Source: Roseomonas fluvialis
GTDB lineage: Bacteria > Pseudomonadota > Alphaproteobacteria > Acetobacterales > Acetobacteraceae
NCBI RefSeq assembly: GCF_022846615.1
Contig: NZ_AP025637.1
Location: forward strand, 1,544,501 to 1,608,500
Length of the DNA: 64,000 bases
Direction: 5' to 3'
Below are positions 14,673 to 22,476 of this stretch, one piece after another. Both the position numbers and the translations under genes were made by a program. Numbering within the stretch: the first letter of the stretch is position 1; each line of letters opens with the position of its first letter. Below the pieces are notes generated by a model. That model did no database searches, was not told the DNA's origin, and saw nothing but the letters and a program-made list of their open reading frames with translations.

Positions 14673-17600
14673 GTGCCCGTGATGACGCTCGCCGACGCCA
14701 TTTCCCGTTTCGGTGCCTCGCTCAAGGCAAAGCTCTCCGGCAAGGCAGCGGTCGGCGCACCGGAGGACCAGCTCCGCGCGCCGCTCGAGACACTGATCGC
14801 CGACCTCGCCGCCATCCTGTTGTTCAAGGCGGGAGACGTGGTCGCGATCGGCGAAACCACGCTGTCCTCCCTGAAGACCCGGCCCGACTACGCCGTCCGG
14901 GCCCGCAATGCCCTCGTCGGCTTCATCGAGGTCAAGGCGCCGGGCAAGGGCGCCGACCCGCGCCGCTTCAAGGACGAGCACGACCGCGACCAGTGGACCA
15001 AGCTCAAATCCCTACCGAACCTCATCTACACCGACGGCAATGCCTTCTCGCTGTGGCGAGACGGCGCGCTCCAGGGCGAGATCGTCCGGCTGTCCGGCGA
15101 CGTGGAAACCGCCGGTGCCGCGCTCACCGCGCCGGACGCACTGACCCGCCTGTTCGGCGACTTCCTGCGCTGGGAGCCGATCCCGCCGACCAATGCGCGC
15201 GCGCTCGCTGCACTCAGCGCTGGCCTGTGCCGCCTGCTGCGCGACGAGGTCACCGAGCAACTCGATCAGAAGGTCCCGGCGCTCACCGGCCTCGCCGAGG
15301 ACTGGCGCCGCCTGCTGTTCCCCGAAGCCAGTGACGAAGACTTCGCCGACGGCTACGCGCAGGCCGTAACCTTCGGCCTGCTGATGGCGCGCGCGCAGGG
15401 CATCGTGCTCGCCGATGGCCTGGACCGCGTCGCGAAGGCGCTGGCCAAGACCAACACGGTGATCGGTGGCGCCTTCCGCGTGCTGACCGACGATGTCGAC
15501 GGGCAGGAAGCGCTGAAAACCTCGCTCGGTACCCTCACGCGCGTGCTCGATGCCGTGGACTGGGCCGCCATCGGCGAGGGCGACCCCGAGGCCTGGCTGT
15601 ATTTCTACGAGCACTTCCTGGAGGCCTACGACAACGACCTGCGCAAGCTCACCGGGTCCTACTACACGCCGCCCGAGGTGGTCACCGCGATGGTGCGCCT
15701 GGTCGATGACGTGCTGCGCGACCCGGCGCGCTTCGGACAGCCGGAGGGCCTTGCCTCCAACGAGGTTACGCTGGCGGACCCGGCCGTCGGCACGGGCACC
15801 TACCTGCTGGGCGTCCTGCGGCGCATCGCGGAGACCGCGCGCGCCGATGGCGCCGGCACCGTGCCGGGCGTCATCCGCGCGGCGCTGAAGCGCATCATCG
15901 GCTTCGAGTTGCAGTTCGGCCCCTTCGCCGTCGCGCAGCTGCGCCTGCTGGCGGAGGTCGCCGACCTGCTCAAGGTGAAGGGGACGGTGCCGTCCGACGT
16001 GCATCTGCGCCTCTATGTCACGGACACCCTCGGCAATCCCTATGCCGATGAGGAGTACATCCCGCAGATCCTGAAGCCGCTCGCGGAATCCCGGCGGGAA
16101 GCGAACAAAGTGAAGCGGGCGGAGCCGATCACCGTCGTCATCGGCAATCCGCCCTACAAGGAAAAGGCGAAGGGGCGCGGCGGGTGGGTGGAGGCCGGCA
16201 GCGCGAATGCGACCGAGGCCGCGCCGCTCGCGCGCTGGATGCCGCCGCCCGAATGGGGCGTGGGCGCGCATTCGAAGCATCTGCGCAACCTCTATGTCTA
16301 TTTCTGGCGTTGGGCGACGTGGAAGGTGTTCGGCGATGCGGCGGCCGCGCCGCAGGCGCGCGCGGACCGGCGCGGAATCGTGTGCTTCATCACCGTGGCG
16401 GGGTTTCTCAACGGGCCGGGCTTCCAGGCGATGCGCGCCGATCTGCGCCGCACGGCGGATGAGATCTGGGTGGTGGATTGCTCGCCGGAGGGGCATCAGC
16501 CCGCCGTCGCCTCGCGCATTTTCCAGGGCGTGCAGCAGCCGGTGTGCATCGTGCTGGTGGCGCGCACGGGCAAGGCGGATGCCAGCAAGCCCGCCCGCGT
16601 GCGGTATCGCGCGCTGCCGGTCGGGCGGCGGGAGGAGAAGTTCGCGGCGCTGGCGACGCTGACGCTCGACGGCGAGGGCTGGATCGAGTGTCCGGAGGAG
16701 GAGCGCGCGGCCTTCCTGCCGGCCGCGACGGGCGGGTGGGCGACCTATCCGGCGCTTGATGCGCTGTTCGCCTACAACGGTTCGGGCGTCATGCCGGGGC
16801 GCACCTGGGTGATCGCGCCGGATCGCTGGTCACTGGAAGAACGGTGGAAGCACCTGGCGGCCGAGCGCGATCCGGCGCGGAAAGAACTGCTGTTTCACCC
16901 GCACGGAACCGAAGGCGATCTTGGCGATCGCCACACCGGCAAGGTCCTGACCGAGGGGCTATCCGGGCACGACAATCGCCCGCTTTCCGTCGCGAAGGAC
17001 AAGGGGTCTATCGTCGCTCCGACACGCTACGGCTTCCGATCCTTCGACCGCCAATGGATCATCCCCGACAATCGCCTGCTGAACCGACCGAACCCGACGC
17101 TGTGGCGCACGCATTCAGAGAAGCAAGTCTACCTGACGGCGCTGCATAGGACGTCGCCCAGCACCGGCCCAGGCATCTCCTTCACAGGCTTCGTCCCAGA
17201 TCTCGACCACTACAATGGTCGCGGCGGCCGCGCTTTTCCGTTGTGGGCCGACAGTGCCGCGACGGCCCCGAACATCCCCGCCGCGGTGCTGGCCGCGCTC
17301 TCTTCTGCGCTCGGCACGCCCGTCTCCGCGCCCGATCTCCTCGCCTACATCGCCGCCGTCGCCGCGCACCCGGCCTATGTCACCCGCTTCGCGACCGACC
17401 TCGTGCAGCCCGGCCTGCGCATCCCGCTCACCACCGACGCCGCGCTGTTTGCCGAGGCCGCACGCCTTGGCCGTCGCGTCATCTGGCTGCACAGCTTCGG
17501 CGAGCGCTTCGTCGATGCGTCCGAGGGCCGCCCCGCCGGCGCGCCACGCCTGCCCGCCGCCGAACGCCCGACCATCCCGGAAGACGGCGCTATCCCGGCC

Positions 17601-18059
17601 GACCCCGCTGCGATGCCGGACACGATCCGCCACGACGCGACCACGCGCCGGCTGCATGTCGGCCAGGGCCATGTCGACAATGTCTCGCCAGCGGTCTGGG
17701 ACTACGAAGTCTCCGGCAAGCAGGTGCTGACGCAGTGGTTCAGCTATCGCGGCCGCGACCGCTCGCGCCCGATCATCGGCGACCGCCGCAAGCCCTCGCC
17801 GCTCGGCGACATTCAGCCATCTGGCTGGCTGCCGGAGTACACGGCGGAACTGCTCAACGTGCTGAACGTGCTCGGCGGCCTGGTCGCGCTGGAGACCGCG
17901 CAGGCCGACCTGCTGGAGCGCATCTGCAACGGCGCCACGCTGCCGGCCTCGGCGCTCCAGGCCGCGGTTGCGGCGGAGGCGACGACGGCGCCCCCCGCAC
18001 GGCGAGGTCGCCGGCGCGTGGCGGCGCAGGGCGATCTGCTCGGCGGCAACGATCCCTGA
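14673..18059 (+). CDS. Single-chain restriction-modification enzyme (N6-adenine methylase, type IIG/ISP-like)
   Basis: A 1128-residue enzyme. Residues about 25-120 look like a PD-(D/E)xK nuclease: KTRPDYAVRARN followed by VGFIEVKAPG. An N6-adenine methyltransferase core has motif I LADPAVGTGTYLLG (about 366-380) and catalytic motif IV IGNPPYKEKAKG (N492). The C-terminal part, with YVYFWRWATWKVFG, NDNRPLSV-like and WFSYRGRDRSRPI segments, resembles the type ISP C-terminal specificity region. No helicase motifs are seen between nuclease and methylase, so it is closer to type IIG than true ISP. It would methylate host sites and cut unmodified DNA, in one chain. The GTG at 14673 is used; ATG 14682 is an alternative. 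Confidence 0.82.
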   Translation: MPVMTLADAISRFGASLKAKLSGKAAVGAPEDQLRAPLETLIADLAAILLFKAGDVVAIGETTLSSLKTRPDYAVRARNALVGFIEVKAPGKGADPRRFKDEHDRDQWTKLKSLPNLIYTDGNAFSLWRDGALQGEIVRLSGDVETAGAALTAPDALTRLFGDFLRWEPIPPTNARALAALSAGLCRLLRDEVTEQLDQKVPALTGLAEDWRRLLFPEASDEDFADGYAQAVTFGLLMARAQGIVLADGLDRVAKALAKTNTVIGGAFRVLTDDVDGQEALKTSLGTLTRVLDAVDWAAIGEGDPEAWLYFYEHFLEAYDNDLRKLTGSYYTPPEVVTAMVRLVDDVLRDPARFGQPEGLASNEVTLADPAVGTGTYLLGVLRRIAETARADGAGTVPGVIRAALKRIIGFELQFGPFAVAQLRLLAEVADLLKVKGTVPSDVHLRLYVTDTLGNPYADEEYIPQILKPLAESRREANKVKRAEPITVVIGNPPYKEKAKGRGGWVEAGSANATEAAPLARWMPPPEWGVGAHSKHLRNLYVYFWRWATWKVFGDAAAAPQARADRRGIVCFITVAGFLNGPGFQAMRADLRRTADEIWVVDCSPEGHQPAVASRIFQGVQQPVCIVLVARTGKADASKPARVRYRALPVGRREEKFAALATLTLDGEGWIECPEEERAAFLPAATGGWATYPALDALFAYNGSGVMPGRTWVIAPDRWSLEERWKHLAAERDPARKELLFHPHGTEGDLGDRHTGKVLTEGLSGHDNRPLSVAKDKGSIVAPTRYGFRSFDRQWIIPDNRLLNRPNPTLWRTHSEKQVYLTALHRTSPSTGPGISFTGFVPDLDHYNGRGGRAFPLWADSAATAPNIPAAVLAALSSALGTPVSAPDLLAYIAAVAAHPAYVTRFATDLVQPGLRIPLTTDAALFAEAARLGRRVIWLHSFGERFVDASEGRPAGAPRLPAAERPTIPEDGAIPADPAAMPDTIRHDATTRRLHVGQGHVDNVSPAVWDYEVSGKQVLTQWFSYRGRDRSRPIIGDRRKPSPLGDIQPSGWLPEYTAELLNVLNVLGGLVALETAQADLLERICNGATLPASALQAAVAAEATTAPPARRGRRRVAAQGDLLGGNDP

Positions 18060-18078
18060 GACGCCGGCGGCGCGCCGC

Positions 18079-18657
18079 TCAGCCGTTGCGCTGCGCGTTG
18101 CGCCAGGCCGTCCAGTCGACGATGCCGTGGTCGCGCAGGACCTCGACCGCCTCCGGTCCGGCAACGCCGCAGAACACCACCAGGTTGGGATGGGCGGAGC
18201 GCGCGCTGGGCACGAACAGGCCGTCGCGGCCGTGGAAATGCGCGGCCTCGGCGATCTCCTGCGTGCGCGGATATTCGAGCTGCCGCTCGCTGTAGGACAG
18301 CTGGCCGAAGGCGTTGGTCTTGAGACCCAGGCCCGCGAGCACTTCGAGGGATGCGATGCGCACGCAGGCGTCGAGCGTGACGCGAAGCTCGTGCAGGCCA
18401 TAGCGCACCTGGGACGGCATCACCGGCTGGCCGCGGCTGAGATGGAAGAACATTTCGGCCCGCGCGCCATCCTCATGCGTCGAGGTATAGAGCACCTCGA
18501 AACTGCGATCATCCCAACGGCCGCCCACCGCGCTGCACTGCGTTGGGTCGCGCCCTTCGCGCACGACACGCCACACAGGGCCGCTCCAGGCCTCCCGCGG
18601 CAACGCCTCGACGGCGTCGAGCAGATGGTTGTCGCGCGGGGAGCGAGCCGCGGCCAT
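18079..18657 (-). CDS. RES-domain toxin (NAD phosphorylase family)
   Basis: A 192-residue RES-domain protein: VWRVVREGRDPTQCS, GGRWDDRSFEVLYTS and a C-terminal DGLFVPSARSAHPNLVVF. These carry the Arg, Glu and Ser positions that name the family. RES toxins phosphorolyse or degrade NAD and stop growth; they pair with Xre-type antitoxins. Its ATG at 18657 is 3 bases after the stop of the antitoxin gene, the usual antitoxin-first order. It is the last gene of a three-gene minus-strand operon and converges with the restriction-modification gene 20 bases away. Length fits the family. Confidence 0.85.
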   Translation of the reverse strand: MAAARSPRDNHLLDAVEALPREAWSGPVWRVVREGRDPTQCSAVGGRWDDRSFEVLYTSTHEDGARAEMFFHLSRGQPVMPSQVRYGLHELRVTLDACVRIASLEVLAGLGLKTNAFGQLSYSERQLEYPRTQEIAEAAHFHGRDGLFVPSARSAHPNLVVFCGVAGPEAVEVLRDHGIVDWTAWRNAQRNG

Positions 18658-18660
18658 GCG

Positions 18661-19008
18661 TCAGAGATACACGTCCGAGTCCAGCCGATCGAGGATGCGC
18701 AGGATATCCTCGGACCGATTCTGGTTGATCAGGTCAATGGCGCGCTGGCCATCGAGCTGCGGATGGCGTGCATAGAGCCAAGTGCGGATTTCGTCAGCGC
18801 TGTAGTACTCCGTGAGGCGCTGGACGATGAAGTGCAGGTCGGACAGCACCAGCTGCGTGTCCGGCTGCGGCTTGACCGTGCCCGACTTCCAGCGCGAGAC
18901 GGTGGCCTTGGAGACATCGGCGATATTGGCGATGTCGGTGCCCGACAGGCCGCCGAACTCATTCAGATCGTCGATGTAGCGGGGCATTGCGCCCGATTTG
19001 CCGCTCAC
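18661..19008 (-). CDS. Xre/MbcA/ParS-type antitoxin
   Basis: A 115-residue antitoxin with a helix-turn-helix (IANIADVSKATVSRWKSGTV, about residues 24-45) and a C-terminal toxin-binding domain characteristic of RES partners (TWLYARHPQLDGQRAIDLIN, then ILRILDRLDSDVYL). It should neutralise the downstream RES toxin and bind the operon's operator. The start is the GTG at 19008, overlapping the TGA of the upstream 453-aa gene as GTGA; an ATG at 18987 is an alternative that would omit 7 residues. The translational coupling ties the large upstream gene to the toxin-antitoxin pair. Confidence 0.85.
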   Translation of the reverse strand: MSGKSGAMPRYIDDLNEFGGLSGTDIANIADVSKATVSRWKSGTVKPQPDTQLVLSDLHFIVQRLTEYYSADEIRTWLYARHPQLDGQRAIDLINQNRSEDILRILDRLDSDVYL

Positions 19009-20366
19009 GGCTGCCCCTTTGCGGCCTTGGGTGCTCCTCCACTCCGAAGCGCGGCCACGCGTGCGCGGGGCACGTCGTTGCCGCGGGTCTCGTGAATGGT
19101 CTCGAGCGTCGTGCGGATTTTCTCAGTCGTCCGGCTATGCTCTGCGAGTCGCTTCATCAGGGCTTCCGGATCGATGTTGTGGCGCGCTGCTTCGGCGGCG
19201 TCCGGGCGCAACGCCTTGATCTCGCGCGCCGTCCGGTCGGCCTTCGCCATGGGCCCGTCGTGGCTGAGAAAGTACGTCTCGCGGCGAAGGTCCGGCACGG
19301 CCTCCAGCTTCGCGATGCTGTTGAAGAACTGCCGCGCCGCATGGCCCCGCGGATCGGCGACCATGCTGTCGTACCCATGCTTGCAGCACGCGCGATCAGC
19401 GCATCCGCAGATGCGGCGGCCATTCTTCGCGCTGGCGAGAACGTCGAGCTCGCTGCGCGTCAGCGTGCGGTTGAGGCCGGGTATCGAGAGCCGCACCGCG
19501 CGGCCGAACTTCGCGTCGTCGGGACGCGGTTTGGCTGGCTTGTGCCAGTCGCCCGTGTCGAAGCGCTCGCGCTCGCCAATGCCCTGCGCAATGCCGGAGA
19601 CCCCGCCGAACGCTAGGGCCGCCTGGCCTGGCAGCCCGCCCAGTTGATCGGCGATCACGGGCTTGCCGAGGTTGTGCAGCCCCGCCACGGCCGAAAGGTA
19701 GCGGCTCAATTGCAGGGGACCGGCATCGGCGCCCAAACCCGCGACGCGCAGCCAGACGTAGTCGATGGGAAGCGCGGCCAGCGTCGCGACCAGGATGCCG
19801 CGCTGGTTCGGCTGGTTCAGCACCGCGTTCGGAACGATCAGCGGATAGTCGATCGCGATGCCCTGGCCCCCCTCGCGGTCGAGTGCTCTCCGCAACGCGA
19901 GGCAGGCGTCGCGATCCACCGAGAACCAATCGCGGAATGCCGGATCGCCCAGGTGATGCGCCGGCGACAGGACAGCGGTGACGCCTGATGAGACCGCCAG
20001 GCGCGCGATCTGGCCGATGACGTCGGACTTTGCGTCGGCCCGGAAATGATCGGGGCCGAGCGGCCCGGCACCTTCGGGCAAGGCCCATGGTGCGGTGCGA
20101 ACCCGCCCGGAGTGCCGCCCGACGCTGGCGAGCTCTGCCGCTTCGGTGTCCAGGACGATCTCGCCGCCGGCGTCGCGGACTGCCGCGATAAGCTCTTGCT
20201 GGTGGCGCAGGCGGGAGGCTTCAACGACCAGGCGGCGGGCGGGCAAGTGCCCTGCTCCATGAAGATCCGCGAGCTTCCGATGGGCCTCGCCGACCCAGAG
20301 ATAGGTTGCGATCGGCGACGAAGGGGCCGGGGACGGCTTCGGGAAGGGGAGGATCTGGGCGGCCAC
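19005..20366 (-). CDS. Large unknown protein coupled to the RES/Xre pair (possible TIM barrel with Cys/His cluster)
   Basis: A 453-residue protein of no family I can name with confidence. The first 300 residues alternate strands and helices in a way that fits a TIM barrel: VTAVLSPAHHLG, IAIDYPLIVPNAVLN, KPVIADQLGGLPGQ and a glycine-rich FGGVSGIAQGIGE. A putative metal site, ICGCADRACCKHGYD, follows, with another His about 15 residues on. This loosely recalls tRNA-guanine transglycosylases, but their catalytic motifs are not seen. The GTG at 20366 (GAGG 6 bases upstream) is preferred to the GTG at 20393, which would lie on the predicted transcription start. It leads the operon with Xre and RES. 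Confidence 0.6.
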   Translation of the reverse strand: MAAQILPFPKPSPAPSSPIATYLWVGEAHRKLADLHGAGHLPARRLVVEASRLRHQQELIAAVRDAGGEIVLDTEAAELASVGRHSGRVRTAPWALPEGAGPLGPDHFRADAKSDVIGQIARLAVSSGVTAVLSPAHHLGDPAFRDWFSVDRDACLALRRALDREGGQGIAIDYPLIVPNAVLNQPNQRGILVATLAALPIDYVWLRVAGLGADAGPLQLSRYLSAVAGLHNLGKPVIADQLGGLPGQAALAFGGVSGIAQGIGERERFDTGDWHKPAKPRPDDAKFGRAVRLSIPGLNRTLTRSELDVLASAKNGRRICGCADRACCKHGYDSMVADPRGHAARQFFNSIAKLEAVPDLRRETYFLSHDGPMAKADRTAREIKALRPDAAEAARHNIDPEALMKRLAEHSRTTEKIRTTLETIHETRGNDVPRARVAALRSGGAPKAAKGQP

Positions 20367-20386
20367 AGCGCACCTCGCGCATCTGA

Positions 20387-20425
20387 GTTTCACGAGAAAC
20401 TATCTGTGAAACGCCAATGCGTCAA
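20387..20425 (-). promoter_or_regulatory. Promoter and operator of the RES/Xre operon
   Basis: On the minus strand: -35 TTGACG (20425-20420), 17-base spacer, -10 TAGTTT (20402-20397). The inverted repeat GTTTCAC-N12-GTGAAAC (20387-20412) covers the -10, with an extra GAAAC half-site inside. This is the expected placement for repression by the operon's own Xre antitoxin or by the adjacent 91-aa Xre protein. Confidence 0.6.
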
Positions 20426-20477
20426 GGAAGAGCGGGCTTCGGTGTACCCCGCCTCGGGATTGAGGGGTTGTGGGCAT

Positions 20478-20753
20478 CTACCGCGGCTTGCCCGCGGTGC
20501 CGGAGCGACCGCCACGGCGAAGCGGAGCGGCGGCATCGCTCTCGCCGTCCGGCGCGACAAGCGCGACGTGGCTCACTCCGAGCGCGGACGCCAGCTCGAA
20601 GAGCGTGACGACCGTCGGGTTACGGCGGCCGCGTTCCAGGCTGCTCAGATATTGCTGGCTGAAGCCCGAGGTTTCGGCGAACGCCTCCTGCGTCAGGCCC
20701 TTCTCGAGCCTGATCCGCCGCACGTTCCTCCCCACCAGCCGGCGCATGTCCAT
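20478..20753 (-). CDS. XRE-family transcriptional regulator
   Basis: A 91-residue protein that is mostly one HTH_3 domain: RRIRLEKGLTQEAFAETSGF, then SQQYLSSLERGRRNPTVVTL. It is a typical small repressor with a disordered C-terminal tail rich in Gly, Arg and Ala. It is divergent from the DUF2285 gene, and a perfect 8-bp inverted repeat lies in the shared promoter region 20 bases upstream of its start. No clear ribosome binding site precedes ATG 20753, so a short-leader or leaderless message is possible. In elements of this type such a regulator often governs transfer or maintenance genes; that is inference. Confidence 0.8.
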   Translation of the reverse strand: MDMRRLVGRNVRRIRLEKGLTQEAFAETSGFSQQYLSSLERGRRNPTVVTLFELASALGVSHVALVAPDGESDAAAPLRRGGRSGTAGKPR

Positions 20754-20772
20754 GCCGGCACGGTCGGGGCGC

Positions 20773-20805
20773 TACATACTTTGAGTTTATCACCTATAGT
20801 ATGTA
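20773..20805. promoter_or_regulatory. Operator in the divergent Xre / DUF2285 region
   Basis: Perfect inverted repeat TACATACT (20773-20780) / AGTATGTA (20798-20805) with a 17-base AT-rich spacer, an island of low GC in a GC-rich region. It is a likely binding site for the 91-aa Xre regulator, controlling both directions. Confidence 0.6.
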
Positions 20806-20910
20806 TCGACTGGGACCCCGAAAAAGCGCTTGGGGGATGGCGCATTGCGCACCAGTCGACGACGCTGATGAGGTGCGTGCACCGAGTCGTCGATGCTGAG
20901 AGGAGCTTGC

Positions 20911-21177
20911 ATGGGCAGCAGGAAGATCCTCGACAGGCCGCCAGACGAGCCGACCGTCACCGAGTACGATCTCGCCCACAAGGTGATCTATCTCCGTCTG
21001 CTTGATGCCGCCGCCGATCAGGCCGATTGGCGCGAGGCAAGCCGCCTCGTTCTTGGCCTGGACCCGGCGCGCGACCCTGACCGCGCAAAGCGCATCCACG
21101 ACAGCCACTTGGCCCGCGCCCGGTGGATGACCGAGGCCGGTTATCGCGACCTGCTGCGGCAGAGCTCGACAAACTGA
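20911..21177 (+). CDS. DUF2285 domain protein
   Basis: An 88-residue protein matching DUF2285: YLRLLDAAADQADWREASR, LVLGLDPARDPDRAKRI and ARARWMTEAGYRDLL. DUF2285 proteins are associated with transcriptional control in alphaproteobacterial mobile elements; the fold is helical and probably DNA-binding. ATG 20911 is preceded by AGAGGAG and is preferred to the ATG at 20893. The gene is divergent from the Xre gene across a probable operator and is followed after about 120 bases by a longer DUF6499/DUF2285 gene whose C-terminal part carries the same domain, so the two probably act together. Confidence 0.82.
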   Translation: MGSRKILDRPPDEPTVTEYDLAHKVIYLRLLDAAADQADWREASRLVLGLDPARDPDRAKRIHDSHLARARWMTEAGYRDLLRQSSTN

Positions 21178-21299
21178 CCGGCGTTGCACCCACGGCAACA
21201 CGGTTTGCCTGGCGTGCGCCTGGACAACACACGGAATGGTCGCATGTCTCGGCGTGCTGCGCGCGGAGCGTGTGCTCCGCGCTGTGTCGGAGCCTTGCC

Positions 21300-22056
21300 A
21301 TGCCGTCGCGAGACTGGCGGTCGGCGGCCGCCTATGCCGATCTGGAGAACGCCTCGGCGCGCGATCTCGCCTGGGAATTCCTCCGGCGCAACCCGCGCTA
21401 TGTGCGCGACTGGGAACAGCTCGACGACCGGCGGCCCGACGACGCGGCCAGCGCCGTCGCCGAGCGCTGGGGGTTGCGATTTCGCGGCCGACCCGGCGGT
21501 CGACGCGCGCAGCGCAACGGTCATCTGGGCGCCGACCATCTCTACCGCCACCGTTGCGCTGTCGGCCTTGCCGCCGTCCTTCTCGCCTCCCTTGCCGGCT
21601 GCCCTGCCGCCCTTGAATTCACCGCAGCTGGGGAGTGACGGGCTGCACGGAACCGTAGGGACGCCGCCGCTGCCGGTCTGGTTGATCGGCGATCCGCCGC
21701 CCGATGCGCCGCTCGGCGTCTTGGTGCCGCTCGACGCCCTCACGCCAAAGCGCCTGGCTGCTGCGCTGCAGTTCTGGACTGCGCTCCGGGGTCGACCCAC
21801 GCGCGAGCGCGCTCTTTCGCGCAACCGCCGACGCGTCCTGATCAACCGCCTGCGCGCACTCGATGGCGATGCGGAGGGCGCGAGCATCCGCGACCTTGCT
21901 GTCGGCCTGTTCGGACCGGCCCGCGTTCCCCGGGGCGCCGTCTGGAAGAGCCACGATCTGCGCAGCCGCACCCTGCGCCTCCTCTCGGCTACCCGCGCGC
22001 TTCGAGATGGCGGCTACCGCGACCTGCTGACCGCCGGAGGCAGCATACGCCTCTGA
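21300..22056 (+). pseudogene. DUF6499 + DUF2285 regulator split by a +1 frameshift
   Basis: The first frame from ATG 21300 reads MPSRDWRSAAAYADLENA and continues to AERWGLRF, the DUF6499 N-terminal domain of this family. It then loses resemblance and stops at 21638. The frame one base on, from about 21483, reads AADPAVDARSATVIWAPT and then a full DUF2285 region (LDALTPKRLAAALQFW, HDLRSRTLRLL, GYRDLL) to 22056. One extra T in the TTT at 21480-21482 explains the break. Restored, it would be a protein of about 250 residues, normal for the family. Either the gene is inactivated, the base is a sequencing error, or the ribosome shifts there. Confidence 0.75.
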
Positions 22057-22138
22057 CCTCCGCACGGGGTCCGCTTTCGCCGGCGCCGTCTTCGGACTCC
22101 CCCACTGCGACCACGCTTCGCCAGCCTCCGACCTGACC

Positions 22139-22157
22139 GCCGCGCCCCATGCGCGGC
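22139..22157 (+). promoter_or_regulatory. Leader hairpin GCCGCGC-CCCAT-GCGCGGC
   Basis: A perfect 7-bp stem with loop CCCAT, the complement of the ATGGG loop found at 8309 and 12549. It is followed by CGACAG, GGAGG and the ATG of the AlpA-like gene 27 bases after the stem. Confidence 0.5.
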
Positions 22158-22184
22158 ATCCGACAGCATCACCGGAGGCTCCCG

Positions 22185-22469
22185 ATGCCCGACCCGAATG
22201 CCGGCCTGCCGCCGCGCTACCTCCGCACGCCCGAGGCCGCGCGCTTCCTCGGCCTGTCCGGCCGCACCCTCGAGAAGCACCGCACCTACGGCACCGGCCC
22301 GCGCTACTCGAAGCTCGGCGGTCGAGTTGTCTACGCCGTCACCGATCTCCAGGCCTGGGTAAACCGCGGCACCAAGGCCTCGACCAGCGATGACACGGGC
22401 GAGACCGTGCTGCCCGCCAAGCGCCATGCCGCCGTCTCGCCGGCCTACGCCGGCGCCGCACGTCGCTGA
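22185..22469 (+). CDS. AlpA/excisionase-like helix-turn-helix protein
   Basis: A 94-residue protein with a MerR-like winged-helix of the AlpA/Xis type: YLRTPEAARFLGLSGRTLEKH, then GPRYSKLGGRVVYAVTDLQAWV. Such proteins act as excision directionality factors or as activators of replication genes. It lies just upstream of repA with 7 bases between stop and start, the usual order in this class of elements, so regulation of repA is the more likely role. The ribosome binding site GGAGG at 22174-22178 supports ATG 22185. The tail after residue 60 is low-complexity. Confidence 0.85.
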   Translation: MPDPNAGLPPRYLRTPEAARFLGLSGRTLEKHRTYGTGPRYSKLGGRVVYAVTDLQAWVNRGTKASTSDDTGETVLPAKRHAAVSPAYAGAARR

Positions 22470-22476
22470 CCCGACG

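Noticed and set aside
15012-16496. 494-aa antisense open frame
   Set aside because: It lies wholly opposite the restriction-modification gene and has the Arg/His/Gln-rich composition of a GC-rich antisense shadow.
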